A stretch of 64,000 nucleotides of DNA from Anaeromyxobacter dehalogenans 2CP-C. Its GTDB lineage: Bacteria > Myxococcota > Myxococcia > Myxococcales > Anaeromyxobacteraceae. The notes under the pieces are model-generated. The model worked only from the letters and a program-made list of their open reading frames with translations. It made no database searches and had not been told where the DNA came from. Shown one piece after another: positions 16,622 to 26,813 of the stretch. Every line of letters begins with the position of its first letter. Position 1 is the stretch's first letter. A program made the translations under genes and the position numbers. The DNA lies in NCBI RefSeq assembly GCF_000013385.1, contig NC_007760.1:4500001-4564000 (forward strand), written 5' to 3'.

Positions 16622-17421
16622 ACGCGACCCACGAGGCGCTCGCGATCCGGGCGCGGCCGCGGCCGGCCTCGGCGCCGTCGGCCGTGCTGACGCTGGCGTG
16701 GCGGGCGATGCTGAAGATCAAGCACGTCCCGTTCCAGCTCTTCGACGTCACCGTCACGCCGATCATGTTCACGCTGCTGTTCACGTTCATCTTCGGCGGC
16801 GCGCTGGCCGGCTCGCCGCGGCAGTACGTGCAGTACCTCGTGCCCGGCGTGCTCGTGCAGACGGTCCTGTTCATCACCGTCTACACCGGCGTGGGGCTGA
16901 ACTCCGACATCCGCAAGGGCCTGTACGACCGGTTCCGCTCGCTGCCCATGTGGCAGCCGGCGCCGCTGCTGGGCGCGCTCGCCGGCGACGTGTTCCGCTA
17001 CTCGGTGGCGGGCGGGGTGATCCTGGTGGTGGGGTTCATCCTCGGCTTCCGGCCGCAGGGCGGGGCGCCGGGCGTGCTCGCGGCGATGGCGCTGGTGCTG
17101 GTGTTCAGCTTCGCGCTCTCGTGGCTGTGGATCGTGGTGGGCATGCTGGTGCGCACGCCCGAGTCGGTCATGACCACGAGCTTCGTGTTCCTGATGCCGC
17201 TCACGTTCGCGAGCGACATCTTCGTGGGCCTCGGGACGATGCCGGGCTGGCTCCAGGGCGTCGTCCGCCACAACCCGGTGACGCACCTCGCGAACGCGTC
17301 CCGCGACCTGATGCACGGGCGGCCGGCCGGCGCGGACGTCTCCTGGACGCTGCTGGCGTCGCTCGTGATCGTCGCCGCGGTCGCGCCGCTCGCGATGCGG
17401 CTCTACCGCAAGGAGCGGTAA
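16618..17421 (+). CDS. ABC-2 type exporter permease, DrrB-like
   Basis: 267 residues, six hydrophobic segments: [91 protein letters not shown] and [23 protein letters not shown]-like [17 protein letters not shown] near the end is the usual DrrB/ABC-2 motif. Forms the transmembrane half of the exporter with the preceding ATPase (translationally coupled by ATGA). Its 3' end faces the palindromic repeat at 17438. Confidence 0.92.
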   Translation: MNATHEALAIRARPRPASAPSAVLTLAWRAMLKIKHVPFQLFDVTVTPIMFTLLFTFIFGGALAGSPRQYVQYLVPGVLVQTVLFITVYTGVGLNSDIRKGLYDRFRSLPMWQPAPLLGALAGDVFRYSVAGGVILVVGFILGFRPQGGAPGVLAAMALVLVFSFALSWLWIVVGMLVRTPESVMTTSFVFLMPLTFASDIFVGLGTMPGWLQGVVRHNPVTHLANASRDLMHGRPAGADVSWTLLASLVIVAAVAPLAMRLYRKER

Positions 17422-17437
17422 CTGGCGCTCATCCCGA

Positions 17438-17534
17438 CCCTTCGACTCCGGCGGGCCTTTCGGCCCGCTCGCTCATCCCGAGCGTAGCGCGGCCCGCGGG
17501 CCGCGCGGAGTCGAGGGACGCTCAGGGTGAGCGG
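17438..17534. repeat. Interspersed palindromic repeat, long version
   Basis: Two nested palindromes: GCGGGCC-TTT-CGGCCCGC (~17451-17468) and GCGGCCCGCGGGCCGC (~17489-17504), within flanks CTTCGACTCC, CATCCCGAGCGTAGC and GGAGTCGAGGGACGCTCAGGG. The flanks match the repeat at 7477-7529. It fills the gap between the convergent ABC permease and ettA genes and could double as a bidirectional terminator. Confidence 0.75.
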
Positions 17535-17552
17535 ATGGTGCGGGAGCCGCGC

Positions 17553-19217
<1,665 letters not shown>

Positions 19218-19329
19218 TTCGCGCGTTCTCTCGGGATGGGGGAAGGCGCGGGAATCTACCCGAAAACCGGCCGGCGCGCCGCGGGATGCGCTGCGCGGGC
19301 CCGGGGGCACGGTGGGCCCGAGACGGCGA

Positions 19330-19367
19330 GAGGGCCGGCGGAGCGAACTCGCCCCTGCCCGGCCCTC
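19330..19367 (-). terminator. 9-bp perfect inverted repeat downstream of the VOC gene
   Basis: GAGGGCCGG (19330-19338) and CCGGCCCTC (19359-19367) pair around a 20-base loop. It lies 20-57 bases beyond the stop of the leftward VOC gene and before ettA, as expected for a terminator. No clear U-run. Confidence 0.45.
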
Positions 19368-19386
19368 CGCACCCCCGGCGTCCCGG

Positions 19387-19878
19387 TCACATCCCCTGGT
19401 GCTGCTGCTCCCACTGGCGCGCGAACTCGGCGCCCGCGCGCTGCATCTCCTCGTCGGTCATGTCCTTCACGTGCGTGGCGAAGGACCAGGCGTAGCCGAA
19501 CGGGTCGGTGATGCCGGCGCAGCGGTCGCCCCAGAACATGTCGGCCGGCTCCATCGTGGACCGCGCGCCGGCCTGGGTGGCGCGCCGGTGGGCGGCGTCG
19601 CAGTCGTCGGCCTGGATCCAGAAGGTGGTGGGCGCGGGATGCTCCGGGCTGGGCGCCGCCGCGCCCATCCCCGGCATCTCGTCGTTCAGGTAGAAGACCG
19701 AGTCGCCGATCCGGAGCTCGGCGTGCCAGATCTGCTTCCCGTCGGGCGAGGGCATGCGCCGCAGCTCCTGGGCGCCGAGCGCCTTCTTGTAGAACTCGAT
19801 CGCCTTCGCGCAGTCCCGCAGCACCAGGCTCGGCGTGAGCGTGCGCGGTCCCTGGGGCATGGGCTTCGTGGTCGCCAT
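19387..19878 (-). CDS. PhnB-like VOC family protein
   Basis: 163 residues. RTLTPSLVLRDCAKAIEFYKKALGA, then HAELRIGDSVFYLNDE, PTTFWIQADDCDAAHRRATQ and MFWGDRCAGITDPFGYAWSF follow the PhnB/YaeR-like VOC pattern, with GD..G.I.DPFG being the signature end strand. Cytosolic, probably dimeric; substrate unknown. The tail MTDEEMQRAGAEFARQWEQQ is a common helical extension. The ATG follows GAGAGGAGGAA. Unrelated in detail to the VOC protein at 2076. Confidence 0.87.
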   Translation of the reverse strand: MATTKPMPQGPRTLTPSLVLRDCAKAIEFYKKALGAQELRRMPSPDGKQIWHAELRIGDSVFYLNDEMPGMGAAAPSPEHPAPTTFWIQADDCDAAHRRATQAGARSTMEPADMFWGDRCAGITDPFGYAWSFATHVKDMTDEEMQRAGAEFARQWEQQHQGM

Positions 19879-20090
19879 GGCGTTCCTCCTCTCGAGCACT
19901 TCGGGTTCCCGTGCCGTGTAGGCGGCGCCGGCGCGGCGATCGAGCCCGACATGGGCCCCACCGCGTGACGAGGCGCTGACGGGCCGTAAGCGCCGGTTCG
20001 GGCACGCGGCGTTCCGCGCGCCCGCCGGGTCGCCCCCTCCGGGCGCGCCGGCGCGCGCCACCGTGCCGCGCGTCCGATTGGCGCACCGGA

Positions 20091-20133
20091 TTGCACGCAG
20101 CGTTTACTCCGGATCAATTCCCCCGACCGGAGT
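20091..20133 (+). promoter_or_regulatory. Candidate promoter/operator of the DUF1302-MFS operon
   Basis: TTGCAC (20091-20096) and TCAATT (20114-20119) are 17 bases apart, a weak sigma70-like pair. A perfect inverted repeat ACTCCGG (20106-20112) / CCGGAGT (20127-20133) overlaps the presumed -10 and start site, a good position for repressor binding. GATTGGCGCAC/GATTGCACGC is an imperfect direct repeat just upstream. No regulator gene is adjacent. Confidence 0.35.
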
Positions 20134-20167
20134 GAGGGCTACGGTGCTCGCCCAGGGGGAGATCACC

Positions 20168-21952
20168 ATGGCTCGTCGGCCCGTCGCCCTGCGCGCCGTC
20201 CGTTCGCCGTCCTGGAGCCTCGTCGTCGCGGCCCTCGCGCTGCTCGGCCCGCCCGCGCCGGCGACCGCGACCGACCTCGACCTCGGCGTCCCCGACCTCG
20301 AGCTCCGCCTCGACACCACGCTCCGCTACAACCTCGGCCTGCGCACCGACGGCGTGAGCCGCCGGCTCGGCGACAACCCGGCCTTCACCGCGGGCGAGAA
20401 CAGCGTCTCCCGGGGCGACCTCACCACCAACCGGCTCGACGTGCTCGCCGAGCTCGACGCCTCCTGGCGGCGCCGCGTCGGCTTCCGCGCCAGCGCGGCC
20501 GGCTGGTACGACCAGGGCTACGTGCACGACCGCGCGACGCGCAGCCCGCGGGTGGTGGCGCAGGGGATCCCCGGCTCCTATCTGGACGACGACTTCACCG
20601 AGGTGGTGCGCCGCCGCTACCACGGCCCGTGGGGCGAGCTGCTCGACGCGTTCGCGTTCGCGCAGCTCCGGGCCGGCGGCGTCCCGGTGTCGGTGAAGGC
20701 GGGCCGGCACACCGTGTACTGGGGCGAGTCGCTCATGCAGGCGGGGCTCACGCACTCGGTGGCCTACGCGCAGATGCCGCTCGACCTGCAGAAGGCGTTC
20801 GCGAACCCCGGGGCCGAGCCGAAGGAGCTGTTCCGGCCGCTCGCCAGCGTCTCCGCGCAGGCCCAGCTCACCCCCACCCTCTCCCTCGCCGCCCAGGTGT
20901 TCCTCGAGTGGCAGCCGTTCCTGTACCCGGAGGGCGGCACGTTCCTGGGCGCCTCCGACGCGACCTACGACGGACCGGACGGCCTGTACCGCAACGGCGC
21001 GTACATGGTGAACGGCGGCGTGAACTGGCCGCGGCAGGCGGGCGACGCCGGGGTGGCGCTGCGCTGGGCGCCGTCCTGGCTCGACGGCACGCTCGGGCTC
21101 TACTACCGGCGCTTCACCGACAAGTTCGCCGCGGTGCTGCTCACCCGGAACCCCGGCGCGCAGGGGCCGCTCAGCCCGGAGCTCCCCTCGCCGTTCCGCT
21201 ACCAGCAGTACTACGGCGCCGACGTGGGCCTCGTCGGCGCGAGCCTCGCGAAGCAGGTGCTCGGGGTGAGCGTGGGCGCCGAGGTCTCGTGGCGGCACGG
21301 CATGCCGCTCGTGGCGCAGTCGCCCGCGTTCGCGGTCGCCCCGGCGCCGCCGCTCGAGGCCGCGATGTTCCCGCACGGCCTGCCGCGCAAGATCGGCAGC
21401 TCGTACCAGGCGCGCGGGGACACCCTGCACGGCCTCGTCAACCTGCTGGGCGTCGTGCCCGGCGGCCGCGCCTTCTCGAGCGCCGCCTGGGCGCTCGAGC
21501 TCACCTTCAGCCGAAGGCTGGCCGTGACCGACAACGAGGACCTGTTCTACGGCGAGGGCTACGGCGTGTGCCGGCCGGATCCGGTGCTGGTGCAGAACGG
21601 CCTCGCCCGCACCCGCGACGACGGCTGCGCCACGCGTGGCCACCTGGGCCTGGGCGCGAGCCTCACGCCCACCTGGTTCCGCGTCGCCTCGGGCGCCGAC
21701 CTGTACGTGCCGGTGACGGTCTCGTGGACGGTCCGCGGGAACTCGCCGGTGGGCCAGGGCGGGAACCAGGCCTCCGGGAGCTGGACCGCCGGCGCCGGCC
21801 TCGACCTGCGGAGCCGCTACCGCGTGGAGCTGCGCTACGCGGACTGGTTCGGGAAGACGAACGGCGGCGCCACCATCACCACGGCGAACGGGCTGCCCGC
21901 GCTCCTGAAGAGCCGCGGGAACGTGACGCTCACCGCGAAGACCACGTTCTAG
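20168..21952 (+). CDS. DUF1302 family outer-membrane beta-barrel protein
   Basis: 594 residues. Signal peptide SLVVAALALLGPPAPATATD. The mature protein is full of alternating strands with DUF1302 landmarks: LRLDTTLRYNLGLRTD, DLTTNRLDVLAELDASW, VKAGRHTVYWGESLMQAG, LTHSVAYAQMPLDLQKAFANPG and a terminal strand LLKSRGNVTLTAKTTF ending in Phe, the usual BAM signal. The family is predicted to form outer-membrane channels or to bind hydrophobic compounds. An AGGGGGAG RBS supports the ATG. First gene of a five-gene operon; it would provide the outer-membrane end of the pathway. Confidence 0.9.
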   Translation: MARRPVALRAVRSPSWSLVVAALALLGPPAPATATDLDLGVPDLELRLDTTLRYNLGLRTDGVSRRLGDNPAFTAGENSVSRGDLTTNRLDVLAELDASWRRRVGFRASAAGWYDQGYVHDRATRSPRVVAQGIPGSYLDDDFTEVVRRRYHGPWGELLDAFAFAQLRAGGVPVSVKAGRHTVYWGESLMQAGLTHSVAYAQMPLDLQKAFANPGAEPKELFRPLASVSAQAQLTPTLSLAAQVFLEWQPFLYPEGGTFLGASDATYDGPDGLYRNGAYMVNGGVNWPRQAGDAGVALRWAPSWLDGTLGLYYRRFTDKFAAVLLTRNPGAQGPLSPELPSPFRYQQYYGADVGLVGASLAKQVLGVSVGAEVSWRHGMPLVAQSPAFAVAPAPPLEAAMFPHGLPRKIGSSYQARGDTLHGLVNLLGVVPGGRAFSSAAWALELTFSRRLAVTDNEDLFYGEGYGVCRPDPVLVQNGLARTRDDGCATRGHLGLGASLTPTWFRVASGADLYVPVTVSWTVRGNSPVGQGGNQASGSWTAGAGLDLRSRYRVELRYADWFGKTNGGATITTANGLPALLKSRGNVTLTAKTTF

Positions 21953-21970
21953 GACGTCCAGGAGGATGCC

Positions 21971-23317
21971 ATGACGGTGCGTGAACGGGTGTGCGCGGCG
22001 CTGCTGGCGGCGGTGCTCCCCGCGGCCGCCCCGGCGCTCTCGCCGGAGGAGGCGCGGCAGCTCGGGACGACGCTCACCGCGCTCGGCGCGGAGCGGGCCG
22101 GCAGCGCGGACGGCGCCATCCCGCCGTACACGGGCGGCCTCACGACGCCGCCGCCCGGCTTCGTCGCGGGCAGCGGCAGCCGCCCCGACCCGTTCGCGGC
22201 GGAGCGCCCGCTCTTCTCCATCGACGCCGCCAGCGCCGCCCGCCACGCCGACCGGCTCTCCGAGGGCGCGAAGGCGCTCCTCGCGCGCTACCCCGGCTTC
22301 CGGATGGACGTCTACCCCACCCACCGCACGGCCGCGTTCCCGCCGTTCGTGACCGAGCAGACCGTGCGGGCCGCGACGTCGGCCCACACCACCCACGGCG
22401 GCCTCTCGGTCGCCGGCGTCCGCGCGGCGTACCCGTTCCCCATCCCGAAGACCGGCAACGAGGCGATGTGGAACCACCTCGTGCGCTTCAACGGGCTGTG
22501 CCTCCACAAGCGGATCTCCGCCTACCGCATGGAGGCGTCGGGCCGGCTGACCCACGCCAGCACCGCGCGCGTGATCGAGGACTACCCGTACTGGACCGAG
22601 AAGACCCAGTCACCCAACGTGTACTTCCGCTTCCGCATCCAGTACGAGGCGCCCGCGCGCCGCGCCGGCGAGGGCTTCATCCTGGTGGACCCGATCGACT
22701 ACCTGGAGCGCGGCCGCCGCTCCTGGCAGTACCTGCCCGGCCAGCGGCGCGTGCGCCTCGCGCCCGACCTCGCCTACGACACCCCGAACGCCGCCACCTC
22801 CGGCGCGCAGACCTTCGACGACGCGCTGCTGTTCAACGGCGCCATGGACCGCTTCGACTTCACGCTGGTGGGGAAGAAGGAGATCTACGTCCCGTACAAC
22901 GTCTACCGCGCCGCCTACCAGGCGCGGCCGGAGGAGCTCTTCCGCAAGCACTTCGCGAACCCCGACCTGTTCCGCTGGGAGCTGCACCGGGTGTGGGTGG
23001 TGGACGCGCGGCTGAAGCCCGGCAAGCGCCACGTGTACGCGCGGCGGGTGTTCTACCTCGACGAGGACAGCTGGGCGATCCTGACCAGCGATCAGTACGA
23101 CGCCCGCGGGCAGCTCTGGCGCGTGGGGATCGCGTTCATGGCGCCGAGCTACGACGTGCCGGCCATGTGGGCCGACGCGTTCCTGCACTACGACCTCGCC
23201 ACCGGCGGCTACGGCATCAACAGCTGGCCCGGCAAGGACGGCTGGATCCGCACCGGCGCCTGCCCGGGCGACGCCGAGTGGTCGCCGGACGCGCTCGCGG
23301 GATCGGGCCTGCGCTGA
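21971..23317 (+). CDS. DUF1329 family exported protein
   Basis: 448 residues. Sec signal RVCAALLAAVLPAAAPALS, then IPPYTGGLTTPPPGF and DPFAAERPLFSIDA, which open DUF1329 proteins. WQYLPGQRRVRLAPDLAYD, FNGAMDRFDFTLVGKKEIYVPYN and RRVFYLDEDSWAILTSDQYD are conserved blocks. The domain resembles the LolA/LolB lipid-carrier fold (family knowledge), so a periplasmic or outer-membrane-associated carrier of a hydrophobic molecule is plausible. AGGAGG lies directly before ATG, 18 bases after the DUF1302 stop. Overlaps the next gene (TGATG). Confidence 0.9.
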   Translation: MTVRERVCAALLAAVLPAAAPALSPEEARQLGTTLTALGAERAGSADGAIPPYTGGLTTPPPGFVAGSGSRPDPFAAERPLFSIDAASAARHADRLSEGAKALLARYPGFRMDVYPTHRTAAFPPFVTEQTVRAATSAHTTHGGLSVAGVRAAYPFPIPKTGNEAMWNHLVRFNGLCLHKRISAYRMEASGRLTHASTARVIEDYPYWTEKTQSPNVYFRFRIQYEAPARRAGEGFILVDPIDYLERGRRSWQYLPGQRRVRLAPDLAYDTPNAATSGAQTFDDALLFNGAMDRFDFTLVGKKEIYVPYNVYRAAYQARPEELFRKHFANPDLFRWELHRVWVVDARLKPGKRHVYARRVFYLDEDSWAILTSDQYDARGQLWRVGIAFMAPSYDVPAMWADAFLHYDLATGGYGINSWPGKDGWIRTGACPGDAEWSPDALAGSGLR

Positions 23318-24387
23318 TGCGCGGCCGGGCCCACGTCGCGGCGCTGGGCCTGCTCCTCGCGGCGTCCCCCGCCGCCGCGGCGGGGTTCGTGGATCCGCTC
23401 GACCAGCCCGCCGGCCCGAGCGCGCTCGCGGCGCGGCGGCCGCTGCTCTCGGTGGCCCGCGCGGGCGAGCGCCTGGTGGCGGTCGGCGAGCGCGGGCTGG
23501 CGGTCTTCTCCGACGACGGCGGCGCGCGCTGGACGCAGGCGGCGGTGCCGGTGAGCGAGGACCTCACCGCGGTGCGCTTCGCGTCGCCGCGGCTCGGCTG
23601 GGCGGTGGGCCACGGCGGCGTGGTGCTCGCGACCGAGGACGGCGGCGCGCGCTGGGAGCGGCGGCTCGACGGCCGCGGGCTGGCGCGGCTGCTGGACGCA
23701 TGGGCGCGGGACGGCGCCGGGCGGATCGCGCCGGCGGCGCTCGCCCAGGCGCGCGACCTCGCCGCGCGCGGCCCCGACCAGCCGCTCCTCGACGTGTGGA
23801 TGGACCAGGCCGGCCGCGAGGGCTTCGCGGTGGGGGCGTTCGGCCTCGCGCTCGCCACCGGCGACGGCGGGCGGAGCTGGACGCCCTGCCTCGACCGGAT
23901 CGAGAACCCGCGCGCGCTCCACCTGCACGCGCTCCTCGAGGCGCGCGGGACGCTGTACCTCGCCGGCGAGCAGGGCCTGCTCCTGCGGCTCGACCGCGCC
24001 GCCGGGCGCTTCCGCGCGGTGGCGATCCCGTACGGCGGCAGCCTGTTCGGCCTGGCGAGCGTCGGCCGCGCGCTGCTCGCGTTCGGGCTGCGGGGGACCG
24101 TGCTCCGCAGCGTGGACGGCGGGCCCTGGCAGGCGGTCGAGGCGGGCGTCGAGGCGACGCTCGCCGGCGGCACGGCGCTGCCCGACGGGCGCCTCGCGCT
24201 CGCGGCCGTCTCCGGGGAGCTGCTCGTGTCGGCGGACGGCGGCGCCACGTTCGAGCGCGTCTCGGCGCGCGGCGCGGTGCTCGCGCCCGCGTTCGCGGTC
24301 GCGCCGGCGGGCGACGGCGCGCTGGCCGTGGCCGGCGCGGAGGGCGTGCGGGTGGTGGCGCTGCCGCGCCCGCGCGAGGCGCCATGA
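23317..24387 (+). CDS. YCF48/BNR-type beta-propeller exported protein
   Basis: 356 residues. Signal peptide VAALGLLLAASPAAAAGF. Repeated propeller blades of the YCF48 (photosystem II assembly factor-like) type: LAVFSDDGGARWTQ, GVVLATEDGGARWER, LALATGDGGRSWT, TVLRSVDGGPWQ and LLVSADGGATFE. Such propellers act as protein-interaction scaffolds in the periplasm. Here it lies between the carrier-like DUF1329 gene and an RND pump, so it may couple them. Start overlaps the DUF1329 stop and its stop overlaps the next ATG (ATGA), implying coupled translation. Confidence 0.88.
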   Translation: MRGRAHVAALGLLLAASPAAAAGFVDPLDQPAGPSALAARRPLLSVARAGERLVAVGERGLAVFSDDGGARWTQAAVPVSEDLTAVRFASPRLGWAVGHGGVVLATEDGGARWERRLDGRGLARLLDAWARDGAGRIAPAALAQARDLAARGPDQPLLDVWMDQAGREGFAVGAFGLALATGDGGRSWTPCLDRIENPRALHLHALLEARGTLYLAGEQGLLLRLDRAAGRFRAVAIPYGGSLFGLASVGRALLAFGLRGTVLRSVDGGPWQAVEAGVEATLAGGTALPDGRLALAAVSGELLVSADGGATFERVSARGAVLAPAFAVAPAGDGALAVAGAEGVRVVALPRPREAP

Positions 24388-26813
24388 GGCGGGCGAGCGC
24401 GCGCGAGCCGGGGCGCGAACGCCCGGACGCGGCCGTGGACGCGCTTTCGCGCGGCGCGCCCGAGCCGTTCGACCCCGCCGAGGGGAGCTGGCTCGAGCGG
24501 CTGGTGTTCGACCACCGCGCCGCGCTGGTGGTCGCCGCGGCGCTCGTCACGCTCGCGCTCGGGACCGCGGCCGCGACGCGCCACGTGGTGAGCGCCGACC
24601 TGGACCGGATCACGCCCGCCTCCCACCCGTTCGTGCAGGCCTCCCGCGCCCGCGCCGACCGGCTGCGCGGCCTGGGCAACAACCTCGTCGTGGTGGTGGA
24701 GAACGTCCGCGGCGACGTCTGGGACCCGGCGTACCTCGAGGCGCTCCGCGACGTGAGCGACACGCTCTTCCTCATGCCGGGCGTGGATCGACCGTGGGTG
24801 AAGTCGCTCTGGACGCCGTCGGTCCGGTGGACCGAGGTGACCGAGGAGGGCTTCCGGGGCGGCCCGGTGATGCCGGACCCGGCCGACGGCTCGCCCGAGG
24901 CGATCGCGGCGCTGCGGCGGAACGTGCGCCGGGCCGGGCTGGCCGGGACGCTGGTCGCGCTCGACGAGCGGTCCAGCGCGGTGCAGGTGCCGCTGCTCGA
25001 CCGCGACCCGGTCACCGGCGCCGGGCTCGACTACCGCGCGCTGTCGGCGGAGCTGGAGGCGCTGCGGCTGCGCCTCGAGGGGCCGAGGGGCGACGGGCCG
25101 GTGCGCGTGCGCATCGTCGGGTTCGCGAAGCGGGTGGGCGCGATCCTCGACGGCACCGTGGCGGTCGGCGCCTGGTTCGGCGTGGCCGCCGCCATCGCGG
25201 CCGCCATCCTGTGGCTCTCCTCGCGCTGCGTCCGGAGCACGGCGCTCGTGCTGGCCTGCTCGGGCGTGGCGCTGGTCTGGCAGCTCGGCATCGTCTCCCT
25301 GCTGGGCGTGCCGCTCGACCCGTTCTCGGTGCTGGTGCCGTTCCTGATCTTCGCGATGGGCGTGTCGCACGGCACACAGAAGATGAACGGCGTGCTGCAG
25401 GACGTGGGGCGCGGCGCCGACCGGCGGCTCGCGGCCCGCCGGACGTTCCGCCGGCTGTTCCTGGCCGGCTTGACCGCGCTCCTCACCGACGCGGTCGGGT
25501 TCTCGGTGCTGGCGCTGGTGGACGTCCCGGCCATCCGGCAGCTCGCGCTCACCGCCACGGTGGGCGTGGGCGTCCTCATCGTCACGAACCTCGTGCTCCT
25601 GCCGGTGCTGCTCTCGTACACCGGCGTGAGCGGCGCCGCGGCGCTGCGCAGCCTCCGCGGCGAGGCGGGCGGCGCGGGGCCCGGGGGCGCGTGGCGCCTG
25701 GTGGACCGCTTCACCGAGCCGCGCTGGGCGGCGGGGATCCTGACCGTGGCCGCGGCGCTGGTGGCGGTGGGGCTCGCCGCCGGACGCGACGTGCCGATCG
25801 GCTCGACGCAGCCCGGCGCGCCGGAGCTGCGCGCCGACGCCCGGTACAACCAGGACGACGCCTACCTCGCGGCCCACTACGGCGCGTCGAGCGACGTGTT
25901 CGCGGTGATGGTCGAGACGCCGCCCGAGGGCTGCACCTCCTGGGAGACGCTCGTCGAGGCCGACCGGCTGGGCTGGGCGCTGCGGCAGGTCCCGGGCGTG
26001 CAGGCCACCGCCTCGCTCGCCGACGCGGTCCGGCAGATCACGGCGGGCTCGTTCGAGGGGAGCCCGAAGTGGCTGACGCTCTCGCGCGATCCGCGGATCC
26101 TGGGCGGCGCGGCCGAGGCGGCGGGGACGCGCAACCCCGACCTGTTCGACCCCGAGTGCACGGTCATGCCGGTGCTGGCGTACCTGTCCGACCACCGCGC
26201 CGACACGCTCGACCGCGTGGTGGCCGCCGCGGACGGGTTCGCGCGCGACCACGCCGCGCCGGGCCGCGCCTTCCTGCTCGCGGCCGGGAACGCCGGCGTG
26301 GAGGCCGCCACCAACCTCGCCGTCCGCGCGGCGCAGCCGCGCATGACCGCGTGCGTGTTCGCGGCGGTGGTGGCGCTCTGCCTGCTCGTGTTCCGGAGCT
26401 GGCGGGCGGTGGTCGTGACCGTGGTGCCGCTCGCCACCACCGCGGTGCTGTGCCAGGCGGTGATGGCGTGGCTGGGCATCGGCATGACCATCGCCACGCT
26501 CCCGGTCATCGCGCTCGGCGTGGGCATCCCCGACTTCGCGCTCTACCTGCTCTCGGTCCAGCTCGCGCACCAGCGCGCCGGCGCGCCGCTCGGCGAGGCG
26601 CACCGGCGCGCGCTCCGCTTCACCGGGCGGCCGGTGGTGCTCGTGGCGGTGACGCTCGCGGCGGGCGTCGTCACCTGGGCGTTCTCGCCGCTCCGGCTCC
26701 AGGCCGACATGGGCATCCTGCTCACGTTCATGTTCCTCGGGAACATGGTCGCCGCGGTGGCGCTCGTGCCGGCGCTCTCCCGGCTCCTCCTCCGAGAGGT
26801 CCCCGCCCGATGA
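24384..26813 (+). CDS. MMPL/RND superfamily transporter
   Basis: 809 residues with the HAE3/MMPL layout: one TM segment (~49-65), a periplasmic domain (~70-250), five TMs (~255-415) with DPFSVLVPFLIFAMGVSHG, a second TM at ~450, a second periplasmic domain, and five final TMs including ATLPVIALGVGIPDFALYLL. Acidic residues in these helices would carry the proton relay. MMPL proteins move lipids or hydrophobic metabolites using the proton gradient. Translationally coupled to the YCF48 gene and the MFS gene by ATGA overlaps. Direction and cargo unknown. Confidence 0.92.
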   Translation: MRRASAREPGRERPDAAVDALSRGAPEPFDPAEGSWLERLVFDHRAALVVAAALVTLALGTAAATRHVVSADLDRITPASHPFVQASRARADRLRGLGNNLVVVVENVRGDVWDPAYLEALRDVSDTLFLMPGVDRPWVKSLWTPSVRWTEVTEEGFRGGPVMPDPADGSPEAIAALRRNVRRAGLAGTLVALDERSSAVQVPLLDRDPVTGAGLDYRALSAELEALRLRLEGPRGDGPVRVRIVGFAKRVGAILDGTVAVGAWFGVAAAIAAAILWLSSRCVRSTALVLACSGVALVWQLGIVSLLGVPLDPFSVLVPFLIFAMGVSHGTQKMNGVLQDVGRGADRRLAARRTFRRLFLAGLTALLTDAVGFSVLALVDVPAIRQLALTATVGVGVLIVTNLVLLPVLLSYTGVSGAAALRSLRGEAGGAGPGGAWRLVDRFTEPRWAAGILTVAAALVAVGLAAGRDVPIGSTQPGAPELRADARYNQDDAYLAAHYGASSDVFAVMVETPPEGCTSWETLVEADRLGWALRQVPGVQATASLADAVRQITAGSFEGSPKWLTLSRDPRILGGAAEAAGTRNPDLFDPECTVMPVLAYLSDHRADTLDRVVAAADGFARDHAAPGRAFLLAAGNAGVEAATNLAVRAAQPRMTACVFAAVVALCLLVFRSWRAVVVTVVPLATTAVLCQAVMAWLGIGMTIATLPVIALGVGIPDFALYLLSVQLAHQRAGAPLGEAHRRALRFTGRPVVLVAVTLAAGVVTWAFSPLRLQADMGILLTFMFLGNMVAAVALVPALSRLLLREVPAR

